Positions 43,897 through 53,943 of a stretch of DNA of 64,000 nucleotides are shown here, piece by piece (position 1 is the stretch's first letter; each line of letters begins with the position of its first letter). The position numbers were made by a program, and so were the translations under genes. The stretch is from positions 1-64,000 of the forward strand of contig CAJUQJ010000008.1 in the NCBI GenBank assembly GCA_910588215.1. The letters are read 5' to 3'. This DNA comes from an uncultured Lachnospiraceae bacterium. GTDB taxonomy: Bacteria > Bacillota > Clostridia > Lachnospirales > Lachnospiraceae. A model generated the notes under the pieces. It was not told where the DNA came from. It did no database searches and saw only the letters and a program-made list of their open reading frames with translations.

Positions 43897-46890
43897 TCAA
43901 CGAGGCACCTCAACCATAACATAGGCTTCTACGATATCAAGTTCCTGCATCTTATCGAATCCGTCGAATACGAGACCGCACTCAAATCCGGCTCTGACTT
44001 CCTTGACGTCATCTTTAAACCGCTTCAAAGAAGACAGTGCTCCCTCGTAGATCTGCTCGCCTTCTCTGGTGATACGGATCTTGCAGCCTCTCTGGAACTC
44101 TCCGTCCAATACATAAGAACCTGCAATATTTCCGATTGCAGATGCCTTGAAGATCTGACGCACCTCCGCATGACCGATGACCTTCTCCTCGAAGATTGGA
44201 TCCAGCATGCCCTTCATAGCCGCTTCTATATCCTCGATCGCCTGGTAGATGACCTTATACAATCTCACATCCACGCCTTCTCGCTCGGCCACAGCCTTGG
44301 CTGTAGTGTCCGGCCTTACGTTGAAGCCGATAATGATCGCCGATGATGCAGATGCAAGGGATACATCGGATTCATTGATCGCACCTACACCTCCATGAAT
44401 ACATTTTACGACCACCTCTTCGTTAGACAGCTTCATCAAACTCTGCTTAACAGCTTCCACACTACCCTGCACATCCGCTTTCACGATCAGATTCAATTCC
44501 TTCAGGTTACCTTCCTGAATCTGATTAAACAGATCGTCCAGAGACATTCTCTGTTTAGTATCTGCAAGCATCTCTTCTTTATGCTGAGCCATATAGGTCT
44601 CCGCATAAGATTTCGCACTCTTGTCATTCTCATGAACAATAAATACTTCACCTGCACTCGGCACATCTGACAGACCGAGAATCTCTACCGGGGTAGAGGG
44701 TGTCGCCTCTTTGACTCTTCTGCCCTTATCGTCTATCATGGCTCTCACTTTACCATGACTTGCACCTGCCGAAATAAAATCACCTACATGCAGCGTACCC
44801 TTCTGTACAAGCACCGTCGCTACTGGTCCACGACCCTTGTCAAGCTCTGCCTCGATCACCAGCCCCCTGGCATTTCTGTTCGGATTCGCCTTCAATTCCA
44901 TGATTTCTGCCGTTAAAAGAATCGTCTCCAACAGATCTTCCAAGCCTTCTCCTGACTTGGCCGATACCGGTACGAACTCTGTGGATCCGCCCCAATCTAC
45001 AGGAATCAATTCGTATTCTGTCATTTCCTGCTTCACGCGATCGATATTGGCATTAGGCTTATCAATCTTGTTCACTGCAACGATGATCTCGATGCCTGCT
45101 GCTTTGGCATGGTTGATCGCTTCGACCGTCTGCGGCATAACACCATCATCCGCAGCAACTACCAGCACTGCGATATCCGTGGAATTGGCGCCTCGCATAC
45201 GCATCGCCGTAAACGCCTCATGTCCCGGCGTATCCAGGAACGTAATGCTCTGTCCATTGACTGTGACCGTATAGGCACCGATCGCCTGTGTGATACCGCC
45301 TGCTTCCTTATCCGTCACGTTAGTTTTACGAATAGCATCCAGCAGAGAAGTTTTACCGTGATCTACGTGTCCCATGACACAGATAACAGGTGCTCTGCTT
45401 ATCATAGCACTTTCATCTTCTTCGTCTTCCTTCAGCAACTCCTCAATAACGTCTACTTTAACTTCTTTCTCACAGATAATCTCATATTCAATCGCGATAC
45501 TTTCCGCATCTTCATAGCTTATTTCAGAGTTCAGTGTCACGATCTGTCCCTGCAGGAAAAGTTTCTTAATGATCACAGACGGCTGGATCTTCATCTTATC
45601 CGCCAACTCTTTGATCGTCAGAGACTCCGGAACCGTAATAACCTTAATCTGTTCCTCCGCCTTCTCCTCCGCCTTCTTCTCTGGCTTAATAAAGCGGCCT
45701 GCCTTATTGCGGTTCTTTATTGCCGCATCATCCTCTTCATAGATCAAATCCTTTTTGGAACGTTTATCTCTGTCCTGATTAACCCTGCGCTTTTCTTCTT
45801 CCCTGTGCTTTTCCACGTCCTTGCCAGGCGTCTCGGGCACAAAACTCTTCTGATTGTTATTTTTCTTAAATCGATTGTCCTGTCCGCCACTGCTTCTCTG
45901 AGAGCGGTCAAAATTTCCACCGCCCCTGTTAGGGCCTGCACCAGGGCCGCCACTCCTGCGATCACCCTGATTGTTGTTATAAGATGGACGACCCTGTCCC
46001 TCAGGTCTGCGATTTTCTCCTGCACTTCTCGTTCTCCCCTGTTCCTGCGGTGCTCTGGCGGTCTGCTGGGCCGCTTTGGCCTTCTCCCGCTCACGTTCCC
46101 GTTCTCTTTCCAACTCACGTTCCCGTTCACGTTCGCGCTCCAATTCTCGTTCACGCTTCTCCTGCTTCCGTTGCTCCATTCTGCGTTCCTGCTGCTGTCT
46201 CTGGCGCACCTCATATGGCTCAGCGGTAACAGGAATCGGTTTCTGGGTCGGTCTTATGATCTTGTGCGGCACATTTTGGGTCTGAACAGGTCTTGCCCCG
46301 TTTCCATTCTGCCTTCTGTCCCTATTGTCATTATTGTTTCTTCGTCCACCATTGTTGCCACCCTGTGTAGACCGCTGTCCCTGGCCTTGCCCTTGCATCT
46401 TGGAGTGCTGCGGATTGCTCACAAAGATGATTTTTTTCTTCTTAGGCGCCTCTCCTCTGCCGTTTTCACCCTTTCTGCCATCAGGATTCTGTTTGCCCGG
46501 TGCTTTACCATCCCCTCTTGGCTGCGTTGCTCCCGTCTCTGTTCTTGCCTTGGGAGCAGCCTCCGGCCTGGCTTCAGTCTTCGGCGCCGTTTCTGTTCTT
46601 TTCTCCGCTTTCGGTGCTGCGCCGGAAACCGTCTTCTCAGTCTCCGCTGGTGCTTTCACCACTGCCTCCCTGTCTGATACCGCCGCTGCCTTGTCTGCTT
46701 TTGCCTCCGCCGCTTTGACCGCATCCTGACTGCCACCACCAAACTGCTTACGCACCAAGGCAACAGCCTCCTCATCGATAGAGCTCTGTGCTGCTTTCAC
46801 TTCATATCCTTTATCCTGCAAAAAAGCGACCAGTTCTTTGCTCTGCTTTTCCAGCTCTTTTGCCAGCTCATGTACTTTCATTTTCGCCAT
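43897..46890 (-). CDS. infB: Translation initiation factor IF-2
   Basis: A 997-residue IF-2 GTPase that places initiator tRNA on the 30S subunit. N-terminal IF2-N domain (VHELAKELEKQSKELVAFLQ), then a long low-complexity stretch (about 45-410) with Ala/Lys/Glu, Gly/Asn/Arg and a run of Arg-Glu repeats (near 250-275); second IF2-N; GTPase with GHVDHGKTS (near 508), DTPGHEAF and NKID; C-terminal domains complete. The extended N-terminal region is longer than in Bacillus. Start at 46890 with GGAGG. Confidence 0.97.
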   Translation of the reverse strand: MAKMKVHELAKELEKQSKELVAFLQDKGYEVKAAQSSIDEEAVALVRKQFGGGSQDAVKAAEAKADKAAAVSDREAVVKAPAETEKTVSGAAPKAEKRTETAPKTEARPEAAPKARTETGATQPRGDGKAPGKQNPDGRKGENGRGEAPKKKKIIFVSNPQHSKMQGQGQGQRSTQGGNNGGRRNNNDNRDRRQNGNGARPVQTQNVPHKIIRPTQKPIPVTAEPYEVRQRQQQERRMEQRKQEKRERELERERERERELEREREREREKAKAAQQTARAPQEQGRTRSAGENRRPEGQGRPSYNNNQGDRRSGGPGAGPNRGGGNFDRSQRSSGGQDNRFKKNNNQKSFVPETPGKDVEKHREEEKRRVNQDRDKRSKKDLIYEEDDAAIKNRNKAGRFIKPEKKAEEKAEEQIKVITVPESLTIKELADKMKIQPSVIIKKLFLQGQIVTLNSEISYEDAESIAIEYEIICEKEVKVDVIEELLKEDEEDESAMISRAPVICVMGHVDHGKTSLLDAIRKTNVTDKEAGGITQAIGAYTVTVNGQSITFLDTPGHEAFTAMRMRGANSTDIAVLVVAADDGVMPQTVEAINHAKAAGIEIIVAVNKIDKPNANIDRVKQEMTEYELIPVDWGGSTEFVPVSAKSGEGLEDLLETILLTAEIMELKANPNRNARGLVIEAELDKGRGPVATVLVQKGTLHVGDFISAGASHGKVRAMIDDKGRRVKEATPSTPVEILGLSDVPSAGEVFIVHENDKSAKSYAETYMAQHKEEMLADTKQRMSLDDLFNQIQEGNLKELNLIVKADVQGSVEAVKQSLMKLSNEEVVVKCIHGGVGAINESDVSLASASSAIIIGFNVRPDTTAKAVAEREGVDVRLYKVIYQAIEDIEAAMKGMLDPIFEEKVIGHAEVRQIFKASAIGNIAGSYVLDGEFQRGCKIRITREGEQIYEGALSSLKRFKDDVKEVRAGFECGLVFDGFDKMQELDIVEAYVMVEVPR

Positions 46891-46905
46891 GCTCACTACC
46901 TCCAA

Positions 46906-47229
46906 CTATTCCGAATCTACCAAATGCTTCTGTATCGAATCTGCAAATCCTGCATCAGTCACAGCAAGACAGGAACGTTCTTCCTTGCCGATCGCGTGCC
47001 CCAGTATATCCTTCTCACTGTAATATCTGTATGGCACTTTATAGAATTCACACATGTTACTATATTTTTTTCTGGTGTTATCCGAAGCATTCTCCGCTAT
47101 GATAACCAGATATGCTTTTCCGTTCTTAACTGCTTCCTCTGTCGCAAATCCGCCACTGACAACATTTCTAGAGCGAGTAGCCAAGCCAAGCATCGATAAC
47201 ACCCGATCTCTATTCGGTCTATTCTGCAT
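46906..47229 (-). CDS. ylxQ: L7Ae-family ribosomal protein-like YlxQ
   Basis: A 107-residue L7Ae/L30e-fold RNA-binding protein. SMLGLATRSRNVVSGGFATE and LVIIAENASDNTRKKY mark the fold. Known in Bacillus as YlxQ. Start overlaps ylxR by 11 bp, with GGAGG upstream. Confidence 0.9.
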   Translation of the reverse strand: MQNRPNRDRVLSMLGLATRSRNVVSGGFATEEAVKNGKAYLVIIAENASDNTRKKYSNMCEFYKVPYRYYSEKDILGHAIGKEERSCLAVTDAGFADSIQKHLVDSE

Positions 47230-47494
47230 GTTCTTCCTCCTCGAACTCCTTTTCCAGATTCTCATAAACTTCCTTCGGGATACTCGTCTTAAAGGAACGT
47301 TCCAGCCCTTTATTCTTCCGCGCTTTTGCCAGACATTCCCTGCTCACACACAGATAAGCACCCCTGCCGTTCTTTCTGCCGGTCATATCCAGGACAATAG
47401 AGTCTTGCTCAGTTTTCAGGACACGCATCATCTCCTTTTTACTTTTCATCTCACCGCAGCCCACACACTGCCGCATTGGAATTTTCTTCGCCAT
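47219..47494 (-). CDS. ylxR: RNA-binding protein YlxR (DUF448)
   Basis: A 91-residue protein with PMRQCVGCGEMKSKKEMMR and GRKNGRGAYLCVSREC, the hallmark of DUF448. It has been proposed as an RNA-binding or RNase P-associated protein. Ends in an acidic tail. Encoded between nusA and ylxQ. Confidence 0.94.
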   Translation of the reverse strand: MAKKIPMRQCVGCGEMKSKKEMMRVLKTEQDSIVLDMTGRKNGRGAYLCVSRECLAKARKNKGLERSFKTSIPKEVYENLEKEFEEEEHAE

Positions 47495-47575
47495 CTCTGC
47501 ATCCTCTCTACTGTCGATCGATATCTGCCGACCTTTCTATCCTCTCAAATTTCTTCCGGAACCTTTACCGGCTCT

Positions 47576-48859
47576 TTATACTTCTGTCGTTTCCTCATCG
47601 GGCTCATCATCTCCGGCATTCTCGTAAGTATCCTTTTCATAGCCCTCTTCGTCATAAATATCTTCATCGGTCTCTTCGTACGCATCCGTCTCGTACTGTC
47701 CCTCTCCGGCCTCTTCGTACGCTTCCCCTTCGTCGTACTCCTCGTAACCGTCCTCACTCTCATAAGACTCGTCATCGTACTCTTCATCATCGTAGACATA
47801 GTCTTCATATCGAAAGCCTACCGCGTCCTTCGCCTGCGTCTCACTCTTGATATCGATCTTGTAACCCGTCAGCCTGGCCGCCAGTCTGGCATTCTGTCCC
47901 TCCTTACCGATAGCCAGGGAAAGCTGATAATCCGGTACCACAACTTTAGCCGTCTTCTCATCCGGATCCGCAAATACTGCTACGATCTTAGCCGGAGACA
48001 ACGCATTCTGAATCAGATTGCCCGGGTTCTCATCCCAATTGACGATATCGATCTTCTCCCCCCGCAGCTCATCCACAATAGAATTGACTCTGGCACCGTT
48101 GATTCCCACGCATGCTCCTACCGCATCCACATTCTGGTTGGTGGAACGGACCGCCAGCTTCGTCCTGCTGCCTGCTTCCCTGGCGATACTCATGATCTCC
48201 ACCGTACCGTCCTTGATCTCCGTCACCTCAGCCTCAAACAGACGCTTCACCAATTCCGGATGCGTACGGCTTACAAGTATCCTCGGTCCTTTAGGTGTAT
48301 TCTTCACTTCCAGGATATATACCTTAATTCTCTCCGTAGGTCTGAAATTCTCTCCCTTGACCTGCTCACTCTCGTTCAGGATAGCATCCGCCTTGCCCAG
48401 ATTAATGGAAATGTTCCTGCCGATGTGACGCTGCACAATGCCTGTCACCACATCCTTCTCCTTCTCATAATATTGGTTGTAGATGACACTTCTCTCTTCC
48501 TCGCGGATCTTCTGTAAGATCACATTTTTCGCATTCTGCGTCGCGATACGCCCAAACTCCTTGGATTTGATCTCCACATGCAGCATGTCGCCCAACTGCG
48601 CCTTATGAGAAAGCTCCCGCGCATCCTCCAAGGAAATCTGAAGCACGTCATCCTCCACTTCCTCTACAACTTCCTTCTCGGCATAACACAAGAAATCGCA
48701 GGTCTCCTTATCAATTTCCACCTTCACATTATCTGCCTTGCCAAAATGGTTCTTACAGGCCGTGATCAAAGAATTCTCGATCGCATCGAAAAGAGTCTCT
48801 TTGGGAATATCCTTCTCTTTCTCCAGTATGTCCAGCGCCTCCATTAACTCCTTATTCAT
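47576..48859 (-). CDS. nusA: Transcription factor NusA with long acidic tail
   Basis: A 427-residue NusA. N-terminal RNA polymerase-binding domain (KELMEALDILEKEKDI), S1 domain, KH1 (VGACVGINGARVNSI) and KH2 (SLAIGKEGQNARLAARLTG). After residue about 345 it continues with some 80 residues almost all Asp, Glu, Tyr, Ala and Gly. Bacillus NusA ends near 370, so the tail is an extension. Confidence 0.95.
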   Translation of the reverse strand: MNKELMEALDILEKEKDIPKETLFDAIENSLITACKNHFGKADNVKVEIDKETCDFLCYAEKEVVEEVEDDVLQISLEDARELSHKAQLGDMLHVEIKSKEFGRIATQNAKNVILQKIREEERSVIYNQYYEKEKDVVTGIVQRHIGRNISINLGKADAILNESEQVKGENFRPTERIKVYILEVKNTPKGPRILVSRTHPELVKRLFEAEVTEIKDGTVEIMSIAREAGSRTKLAVRSTNQNVDAVGACVGINGARVNSIVDELRGEKIDIVNWDENPGNLIQNALSPAKIVAVFADPDEKTAKVVVPDYQLSLAIGKEGQNARLAARLTGYKIDIKSETQAKDAVGFRYEDYVYDDEEYDDESYESEDGYEEYDEGEAYEEAGEGQYETDAYEETDEDIYDEEGYEKDTYENAGDDEPDEETTEV

Positions 48860-48916
48860 TTTCCGTTATCCTCCTATGTCTGTTAATCTCTATCACAATT
48901 CCCTAACTGTTCTACT

Positions 48917-48985
48917 GTCATTACTTTGTAGAAGTAACCGGCAATCAGAACTGCACACTTACCTGCGCTGTTCGTGAACGCGTCG
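48917..48985 (-). repeat. Repeat family 2, inverse copy
   Basis: Read on the - strand GACGCGTTCACGAA...GCAGTTCTGATTGCCGG-TTACTTCTAC resembles 28997-29055 closely. It fills the nusA-rimP gap. Confidence 0.6.
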
Positions 48986-48986
48986 C

Positions 48987-49451
48987 TCAGAAATCCAGTG
49001 CCAGCCTGATCAGCGCCACCTCAACACGCTGAAACACACGTTCCTTTCCGTCCTCCTCTATCGTCACGGTCTCCCCGTCGTATGCCCGCAAAATGCCAGA
49101 AAATTCTTTCTGCTTATCAATCGGCTTATAAGTCTTCACCTCGACTACCGCTCCCAGACTCTTTTCCAGATGGCGGTCTTTCTTCAGTGTCCTGCCCAGT
49201 CCCGGACTACTAACTTCCAAGATATAGGCATCCGCTATATAATCCTCCGCATCCAACGCATCCGACAGTACACGACTGACATTCTCACAATCTCCTATGT
49301 TGACCCCATCCAGTTTATCAATATAGGCCCGCAGATACCAGTCGCTGCCCTCCTTGACATACTCCACATCGTAGATCTCCACACCAAACCGCTCTGCGAT
49401 CGGCATCAATATCTGCTCCGTTCTTGATTCATAGGTTTCTCTTTTTGACAT
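48987..49451 (-). CDS. rimP: Ribosome maturation factor RimP
   Basis: A 154-residue RimP. GVEIYDVEYVKEGSDWYLR, YILEVSSPGLGRTLKKDRH and the C-terminal Sm-like beta barrel (FSGILRAYDGETVTI). First gene of the nusA-infB operon. Start at 49451 with AGGAGG. Confidence 0.95.
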   Translation of the reverse strand: MSKRETYESRTEQILMPIAERFGVEIYDVEYVKEGSDWYLRAYIDKLDGVNIGDCENVSRVLSDALDAEDYIADAYILEVSSPGLGRTLKKDRHLEKSLGAVVEVKTYKPIDKQKEFSGILRAYDGETVTIEEDGKERVFQRVEVALIRLALDF

Positions 49452-49756
49452 AGATTCCTCCTGATTGCAGCAGCTGTTCGAATCCTTGGACATCATGTCT
49501 GTTTCCCCACAAACGAAGTCCCTTCCCAGCGTAGCGTAATGACGCTATGTCTTCCTCGCTGACAGCATAAATACTCGTTTCACATAAAAGAGTGGACTCG
49601 CAAGTCCACTCTCTATCTTATCCTTTATACATATTACTTAAAGTAGTATAACATCCTTTTCCAGCATTTGCAAGGAATTTTTCCGTTCCCTGCTTCAAAC
49701 ACGAGTGTTTCTGTTACACTGCACGGCCTAGTCGTTCACGGACTGTAACGTACTTC
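49452..49756 (-). terminator. MCP terminator and rimP upstream region
   Basis: AGAGTGGACT and AGTCCACTCT (49589-49612) form a 10-bp stem, with TTTTAT next on the - strand. Further up, TGTTACA...TGTAACG (about 49713-49749) with TTCACGG inside is another member of the hairpin family. No gene in the interval. Confidence 0.7.
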
Positions 49757-51529
49757 TTATAACCGAAACACTTCCATCTCTTTCTGCAGACCATCCGCGA
49801 TGTTTCTCAGCTCCGCAGCATTCTGGGAAATCCGTGACATATGTTCTCCGACCTCGGTTACCGAAGCAGATGTCTCCTCGGTTCCTGCTGCATTCTCCTG
49901 TGCAAGAGATGTGAGGTTCTGCACGATATCCACCACATTGATACGGGTATTGTCTATCTTTTCCATCTTCTCGGCAATGATGCGTATTCCTTCGATTGTC
50001 TTATCAATACCATCATGCATCTCCGAGAATCGTTCCTTCGTCATTCCAACATTCTCATTCTGATCTTCCATGACCTGTTTGACCTCACCCATGGTCCTTA
50101 CTGCCTTCTCTGAATCTGCCATCAGCAGCGCAATGATCTGTCCGATCTGCTTTGCCGATTCGTTAGACTCCTCGGCCAGCTTCTGAATCTGCTCCGCCAC
50201 AACGGCAAATCCTCGCCCCTGCTCTCCGGCCCTGGCCGCCTCAATAGCAGCATTCAAAGATAACAGATTGGTCTCTTCCGCAATGGACGTAATCAGCGTA
50301 GTCGCTGCCTTGATCTTCATCGCAGATTCATTCGTTGTATTCGTCTGTTCATAGATCAGGTCGATCGCATTCTGCGCCTTCCTGTTCACTTCTTCCATCG
50401 TGTCTAATGTTCTGGCTGCCACTTCGCTTGAGGAATACATCCCCTCCGCCGTCTTATTAAGTTCCTCCATCTCCATGCTGTTCTCTTCGATCATGCTGCC
50501 CATCAACACAATATTCTCGGTAGCCTTCTGCGTCTCATCCGCCTGTGACATAGCGCCATCGGCCATATCCTGTACTGCCTGATCCACCTGCTGCACCGTA
50601 TTGAAGATCATCTCGGTATCGCTGTTTAGTCTGTGAGATGTCTCCATGACCGTAGCACTGTGATCCTCAATCCTGCCGATCACACCTACGAGTTCCTTCC
50701 TGAGAATATCAACCGCCCGGCTGATGGCTCCGATTTCATCCTTCCTATCGCTCAGCTTCTTCTGGCTCTCATCCTCCCGAAAATCCAATCCGGCGAATTT
50801 CATTGCTACCTCCGCAATATGTCTGAGCGGTTTTACGATTACATTGCAACAAAAAGAAGCTGCTATCATACAGATCAACATCGTAATGCTGCCCCAGAAA
50901 ATGCAAGTCCAGAAAATTTCATCCGAAGATTTCATTTCTCCACCGGAAGATTTCATAGCTGCATCTTCATCCGCAGTAATAACAAATATGTAAGAACCGT
51001 CTTCCGTCACGCTGTAGGCAGCATATTTCTTCTCTCCGTTATAAGTATATTTCACAGAGACTGTCTCCTGCGGAATATTACCTGATTGTATCTGCGCCAC
51101 TGCGCCGCTTACTGCCTCATTCTCCACCGGACTGCCAATCTTGCTGGCCGTCGGATGATAGCACATGATTCCATCCCTATCCACGATATAGGCGTAGGAT
51201 CCATCCAAATCCATAATGTTCACACCGCCCGCCAATTCTTCCCAGAATGCATTGTCCGGCTCTTTACCCTCTTTGATAAGATCCGCCACCCTAAGATTCA
51301 TAGTCTTCCCATAGGATCCTGCCAGATCATCCATGTAACAGACCACCATATCCTTAAACTGTTTACTCGACATGGAACTGAAAATAGCAATCAGTGTCAT
51401 GCCAACAATCACTATGGCCCCCATTGCCATAAAGATGATCCTGGCACGGATTGATGCCATTGCCGAGATTCCCATATCCATTCTACTGTCTGAATTCTCA
51501 TTACTGCCTGTCAGTTTGTCGTTACCCAT
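49757..51529 (-). CDS. Methyl-accepting chemotaxis protein
   Basis: A 590-residue receptor. Membrane helix 1 (about 20-43), extracytoplasmic single-Cache-like sensor (SYAYIVDRDGIMCYHPTASK), membrane helix 2 (about 210-230), HAMP, then the signalling domain with the conserved tip NLLSLNAAIEAARAGEQGRG and methylation regions. Start at 51529 has GGGGAG nine bases before; an ATG eleven codons earlier has none. The insertion sequence lies 168 bp upstream and may have displaced the promoter. Ligand unknown. Confidence 0.92.
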   Translation of the reverse strand: MGNDKLTGSNENSDSRMDMGISAMASIRARIIFMAMGAIVIVGMTLIAIFSSMSSKQFKDMVVCYMDDLAGSYGKTMNLRVADLIKEGKEPDNAFWEELAGGVNIMDLDGSYAYIVDRDGIMCYHPTASKIGSPVENEAVSGAVAQIQSGNIPQETVSVKYTYNGEKKYAAYSVTEDGSYIFVITADEDAAMKSSGGEMKSSDEIFWTCIFWGSITMLICMIAASFCCNVIVKPLRHIAEVAMKFAGLDFREDESQKKLSDRKDEIGAISRAVDILRKELVGVIGRIEDHSATVMETSHRLNSDTEMIFNTVQQVDQAVQDMADGAMSQADETQKATENIVLMGSMIEENSMEMEELNKTAEGMYSSSEVAARTLDTMEEVNRKAQNAIDLIYEQTNTTNESAMKIKAATTLITSIAEETNLLSLNAAIEAARAGEQGRGFAVVAEQIQKLAEESNESAKQIGQIIALLMADSEKAVRTMGEVKQVMEDQNENVGMTKERFSEMHDGIDKTIEGIRIIAEKMEKIDNTRINVVDIVQNLTSLAQENAAGTEETSASVTEVGEHMSRISQNAAELRNIADGLQKEMEVFRL

Positions 51530-51697
51530 GTCCGTTTTCTCCCCTTCACCTTTTTCCTCCATTTCAAAGCATGAGCGGTCTCGGAAACTCTTTAAGCCCG
51601 AATTTCCGCTCTTTTTTCATGTTCTTCTTTTTTACTTTCCTCCATATCCCGGAAAACATTTTTGTTAAATTATCAAAAAAGTATTGACATATAAGTC

Positions 51698-53264
51698 AAA
51701 ATGTGCAGCGTGTTTGGTGACCATATGCGCCAGTCACCAAACGAGCCCCTTGTAGTTAAGAAGCGTCTGTGCCCCACGCACAGCACTAAACTACTAGGAG
51801 GTGCACTTTATGATCAAGTGCTGGCAGTCCATGCAAGATTGATTACAAGTACTTTCTCACCGAATCCAAAGTCCATCTCGATTCCTCTGAAAGAAACCAG
51901 CTCCATACCGAGCTTTGGAAACCATGGCAGAAGCTCCGGCTTTTCGATTCCGATAAGGCCATGGAGTTCCTTTTGCCCTTTTACTCCAACACTGGCAGGC
52001 CCGCTAAGAACCAGCCGCAAATCTTAAGGTCTTTTATCCTTTTCTTTCTTCTATTTTCGGAAGGTTTGGCCAAGCTATCCCTTACCCTTTGGGTGGACAG
52101 GCCCTGGACTGCACCGCCAACGGACTTATATGCGCGTAACAAACTGCTTCCGGCTTCCTGGAACAGCAAAAGCCGGATAAGCCCAAAGGCAAAAAACAGA
52201 AAGCACAGGAGGCAAAGCCCAAAATCACAGAAGCTATCGAAAAACGGCTCATGGGCAGGAAGGATATCCCTTTTAACTTTGAAGGGCGGCTGCAGCGCTT
52301 CTTCTATCATGTGGCTGTCCTGCCTTCCATGGAATCCGGTCTCATACCAAGGGAACACCTTACGGTTTCCGGAGACGGCACCGCCGTGCATACCCATGCC
52401 TGCCCACGCGGGCACCACAGGGTTGGCGCACCGGAAAACCTGCGGCATTTCCCCGACCCCGATGCTTCCTGGGGCTGGGACAGCGACCTGGAAAAATATT
52501 ACTTCGGCTACACTTTGTTCCAATTATCCTGCTATAACAGTGAACTCAGGACAGATCTCCCCCTGCTTCTGCGTTTTACCAGTGCAAAGCGTCATGATTC
52601 GGTCAATTTCCTTGTCGCTTTCCATGAACTGGAAAAACATATGCCGGCTGTTTCCACCTCGAATATGTGCCTGGATTCTGCAATGGACAATTACCCCACC
52701 TACCGGATCCTTAAAAACAGGGGAATACGGGCCTTCATCGACCTGAACGACAAATGCGGCCGGCCAAAATCAATTCCTGATACCATCACCATTGACAAAG
52801 ACGGGACGCCCTTATGTCAGGAAAAACTGCGCATGAAACCTAACGGTTATGACAGATCCATCAGTCACCTCATGTGGCGCTGCCCCTATGGGAAAGAACA
52901 CTGTTTCAAATGTAAAAACTCCTGCACAGATTCCAAATATGGGAGAGTCGTCAAGACCCGGCCCGAATGGGATATCCGGCTTTACACCGATGTCCCCCGC
53001 GGCACAGATGCTTATAAGAAGATCTATAACCAGCGCACCTCCACAGAACGGATCAACAACCGCATCCTCAATGATTACAGGCTGCACCGTATGTTCATAC
53101 ACACAAAGGAGCATTATTCTTTCATGACAACTATGATCGGAATCTGCATCCATCTGGATGCCCGCTATAAACAGCAGGTGCAGGCAGCCGCATAAACCAA
53201 GTTTCCTGCTTCCGGATTCTTTCAGGCCTGTTTTCCGACAGGTTTTAAAGTCATGCACATTTTT
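51698..53264 (+). mobile_element. Decayed insertion sequence with DDE transposase
   Basis: AAAATGTGCA near the left limit and its inverse TGCACATTTT at 53254-53264 are candidate terminal repeats; only about 10 bp match well, so limits are approximate. A single disrupted transposase frame lies between. No clear target duplication was found. Confidence 0.6.
51810..53195 (+). pseudogene. Frameshifted DDE transposase
   Basis: ATG at 51810 follows AGGAGG, but its frame stops after ten codons. The protein continues in another frame (CKIDYKYFLTESKVHLDSS, from 51832) to about 52150, then returns to the first frame (ASGFLEQQKPDKPKGKK, then MGRKDIPFNFEG from 52251) to the end. A join at LWVDRPWTAPP suggests an internal deletion as well. 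DDE motifs: D in VSGDGTAVH, D in LDSAMDNY, E in STERINNRILNDYRL, of the IS4/IS5/IS1182 type. Family not determined. It is probably inactive. Confidence 0.8.
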
Positions 53265-53943
53265 ATTCTTTATGCTCTCTGGACTGCTCAAGCCCCACAA
53301 TCATCCATCCCTTATCCCTCTCATTCCTGAAAATCAACCCTTTCCTGCTTATTCTCTATTGAGTTTCCGAGAGTGCTCAGCGTTTTACGCTGAGAACGTG
53401 AGCAGAATTTAGAAGTTTTCCGAAGGAATACTCCAATTTTGCTCTGCGGTCAACAGAATTTGTGACGCTTCGGCACATATTCTGACTGAACTTGCTCAGT
53501 TTGTTGAACTAAATTGCTCATCAGAGAATTTATTCAACCTTCTTCCATAATTCTATCGCCAATCAGGGCAAAACAAATGCGGATATCAATAGATTGGTAT
53601 CCAGCACTCTGCTTATTATTATATCCAATTTTTTGTCCTTCTTCAATCCCGTTTTTTCAAATGAATCTATTCATTTGCTCTGCCGATCACTTTTACTCTA
53701 TTCCCTTTAACTTCCCATCTTCCGAAAGTCCTCTTCCAATTAATAGGCAAACATATTCTTTGTATTTAAATTCAGCACTGGTGTCACACAATGGATTTAT
53801 AACTCCACATGCAGCAATCGCATGGGTTCCCTCAGGTTTCACACCCTATAATTACTTTTCTCAAACAAAATAAAAAATGCCGTAAACCGCATCATATCAG
53901 GGTTTCCAGCACTTCTTAGGGTTGGGCTGTTATAAACAGTCAA
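53265..53943. repeat. Gene-poor region with dispersed repeat family 1, copy 2 (53451-53543)
   Basis: 53451-53543 matches 30145-30237 at all but about six positions. A perfect CTCAGCGT/ACGCTGAG hairpin precedes it (about 53376-53394). The rest is AT-rich and contains a gene fragment on the - strand. Confidence 0.75.
53534..53845 (-). pseudogene. Remnant of an unknown gene
   Basis: On the - strand a protein-like stretch, GVKPEGTHAIAACGVI then LCDTSAEFKYKEYVCLLIGR and LSEDGKLKGIE, ends in TAA at 53693. Another, NGIEEGQKIGYNNK, continues after stops to 53534. No start codon with ribosome site is found. It looks like the decayed 3' part of a gene; the family is not recognised. The + strand frame covering it is most likely not coding. 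Confidence 0.45.

Noticed and set aside
45109..46677. 522-residue frame opposite infB
   Set aside because: Shadow of the low-complexity IF-2 region; no ribosome site and implausible composition.
43897..46890. Arg-Glu run in infB as a sequencing artefact
   Set aside because: The frame is open throughout and IF-2 N-terminal regions are commonly low in complexity.
53514..53873. 119-residue + strand frame
   Set aside because: No ribosome site; the opposite strand gives a more protein-like, though broken, sequence and the frame starts in a repeat.
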